Of a stretch of DNA of 6,325 nt, positions 5,486 through 6,325 are shown piece by piece (within the stretch, counting starts at the first letter, position 1; each line of letters starts with the position of its first letter). The notes beneath the pieces are model-generated. The model worked only from the letters and a program-made list of their open reading frames with translations. It was not told the origin of the DNA and ran no database searches. The translations under genes and the position numbers were made by a program. This DNA comes from Caryophanales bacterium UBA6414 (GTDB lineage Bacteria > Bacillota_I > Bacilli_A > RF39 > UBA660), in assembly GCA_002438545.1 (NCBI GenBank), contig DJPK01000036.1:1299-7623 (forward strand), written 5' to 3'.

Positions 5486-6212
5486 ATATCATGATTAAGA
5501 TTCCTAGGATAAAGAAGAAAGTAGTATTTATGTTATACTTTTTAGAGCTTGGTAATAATTCACAAAATGATATTTGAAGCATAATACCAGCGATTAGAGA
5601 GAATAATAGTCCTAGGATGGTGTTGTTGATAAATTTACTGAGAAATAGGTATGCTAAAATGGCCCCAATAGGTTCACTTAAAGCCGATATTAAAGTATAT
5701 AATAAGGCTTTTTTCTTATTACCAGTAGCATAATATATTGGTACTGAGATACTAATACCTTCAGGAATATTGTGAAGAGCAATGGCAAGAGCTAGGGAAA
5801 AGCCTAAAAACACATTACTATTTGTGGCAATAAAGGTGGCAATGCCTTCTGGTATGTTATGAATTATAATGGCTAACATAGAGATGATTCCAACTTTATA
5901 TAGATTATCATTATTGTAAGAATTACTTGGTAGATAATAGTCAATTAAACTAGATATAATTATGCCAATAATGATAAATAGAAATGATAAGGTTATGGTC
6001 CAAAAAGGAGTACTAGTGGGTCTTAGCAATTTGATGCTTTCAGGTACTAAGTCTAAGACTGAGACAGTTATCATTACTCCGGCGGCAAAGCTAAGAGAAT
6101 TAGCTATAATTTTGTCTTTATTTTTAAATTTAAAGAAAATTAGTATTGTACCAAGCAGAGTAGAGAAGCCTGCTAATGTTGTTAATAAAAAAGCTAACTG
6201 AGTATTGTTCAT
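5454..6212 (-). CDS. zupT: ZIP-family divalent metal transporter, ZupT type
   Basis: ZupT-type ZIP proteins import zinc and often iron, manganese or cobalt across the cytoplasmic membrane. The 252-residue protein has about eight hydrophobic segments and both metal-binding signatures: HNIPEGIATF in the fourth (118-127; His118, Asn119, Glu122) and HNIPEGISISVPIYYATGNK in the fifth (147-166; His147, Asn148, Glu151). SALSEPIGA (177-185, Glu180) matches the ZupT pattern. The length is typical. The loop before the fourth segment (about 92-106) lacks the His-rich stretch of many ZIPs. The ATG at 6212 has AGGTGA 7 bases upstream. A dyad and candidate promoter upstream suggest metal control, but that is inference. 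It is convergent with the gpr-spoIIP operon and overlaps it by 32 bases, in the place where lepA would be expected from Bacillus gene order. Confidence 0.94.
   Translation of the reverse strand: MNNTQLAFLLTTLAGFSTLLGTILIFFKFKNKDKIIANSLSFAAGVMITVSVLDLVPESIKLLRPTSTPFWTITLSFLFIIIGIIISSLIDYYLPSNSYNNDNLYKVGIISMLAIIIHNIPEGIATFIATNSNVFLGFSLALAIALHNIPEGISISVPIYYATGNKKKALLYTLISALSEPIGAILAYLFLSKFINNTILGLLFSLIAGIMLQISFCELLPSSKKYNINTTFFFILGILIMIFNLILNYLII
5455..5473. repeat. 19-bp AT palindrome in the convergent overlap
   Basis: TAAATTATT and AATAATTTA flank a central A, a perfect 9-1-9 dyad. It lies where the small plus-strand gene and zupT both still code, and includes part of the zupT stop codon. No T-run follows in either direction, so it is not a standard terminator. 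In sequence this AT-rich such a palindrome can arise by chance. Confidence 0.55.
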
Positions 6213-6219
6213 AAATTAT

Positions 6220-6225
6220 TCACCT
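6220..6225 (-). promoter_or_regulatory. zupT ribosome binding site
   Basis: AGGTGA on the minus strand lies 7 bases before the ATG at 6212 and supports that start over internal methionines. Confidence 0.75.
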
Positions 6226-6241
6226 AATTAAATATATGTAT

Positions 6242-6260
6242 TGTTATTTACAAAATAACA
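6242..6260. promoter_or_regulatory. 19-bp dyad upstream of zupT, candidate operator or leader hairpin
   Basis: TGTTATTT (6242-6249) and AAATAACA (6253-6260) are perfect inverted repeats around ACA. The site lies 30 bases before the zupT ATG and just downstream of its candidate -10. Fur-family metalloregulators use AT-rich dyads of about this length, but the half-site does not match the Fur, Zur, PerR or MntR boxes I know. It could instead be a hairpin in the zupT leader. Confidence 0.5.
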
Positions 6261-6270
6261 TATAATAATA
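6261..6270. promoter_or_regulatory. Overlapping divergent -10 candidates
   Basis: The plus strand reads TATAAT at 6261-6266 and the minus strand TATTAT at 6265-6270 or 6262-6267. These could be back-to-back -10 boxes for a rightward gene and for zupT. Neither has a good -35 at normal spacing (the best minus-strand candidate is TTCGTA with 16 bases), so in DNA this AT-rich the call is tentative. Confidence 0.35.
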
Positions 6271-6309
6271 GTGTAAGTGATAATTTACGAATTTTATCAG
6301 GATAAACGC

Positions 6310-6325
6310 ATGTTTCAAAATTTCA
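6310..6325 (+). CDS. Possible start of a rightward gene, cut by the window end
   Basis: An ATG at 6310 is preceded by AGGA (6299-6302) with 7-base spacing and followed by codons for Phe-Gln-Asn-Phe before the window ends. With the TATAAT at 6261-6266 this would give a leader of about 37 bases. Only five codons are visible, so neither the frame nor the product can be judged. Confidence 0.3.

Noticed and set aside
5502..5618. TCCTAGGAT repeated at 5502-5510 and 5610-5618
   Set aside because: Both copies encode Ile-Leu-Gly in zupT membrane segments, so the match follows from coding.
5962..6201. 79-codon plus-strand ORF
   Set aside because: It lies wholly inside zupT on the opposite strand, has no ribosome binding site or family motif, and zupT is certain.

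Overview
This window comes from a very AT-rich, low-GC Gram-positive genome, most likely an endospore-forming lineage of the Bacillota (class Bacilli in the broad sense, perhaps one of the uncultured gut or Erysipelotrichia-like groups). The evidence is the strong preference for A/T-ending codons, the clear AGGAG/GGTG-type ribosome binding sites, and two sporulation genes, gpr and spoIIP. TGA is a stop here: spoIIP ends in TGA inside an ATGA overlap, and Trp is written TGG. This argues against a Mycoplasma-type genetic code.

Left block (4-1481, plus strand): miaA (tRNA dimethylallyltransferase) is followed after one base by a LOG-family phosphoribohydrolase-like gene. Together they form a two-gene operon that ends in a hairpin shared with the facing gene. 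Middle block (1480-2981, minus strand): a membrane-anchored transglutaminase-like protein of unknown role lies downstream of rpsT (ribosomal protein S20). They are separated by about 320 bp of non-coding DNA with a local GC-rich patch. rpsT has its own promoter and a strong intrinsic terminator.

Right block (3091-5485, plus strand): gpr, spoIIP and a small one-TM protein form a tight operon, with a 26-base gap and then a 4-base overlap. rpsT divergent from gpr, followed by spoIIP and a small yqxA-like gene, is the order I recall from Bacillus subtilis, where lepA comes next. Here lepA is not next; a convergent ZupT-type ZIP metal transporter (5454-6212, minus) overlaps the 3' end of the small gene by 32 bases. 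Upstream of zupT, the right edge holds a 19-bp dyad, overlapping candidate -10 boxes facing both ways, and a possible start of a rightward gene cut by the window end.

No rRNA, tRNA, CRISPR array, insertion sequence or phage gene is visible. Most of the window is ordinary chromosome. The least explained parts are the 2430-2692 intergenic patch, the miaA-LOG pairing, and the dyad region upstream of zupT.
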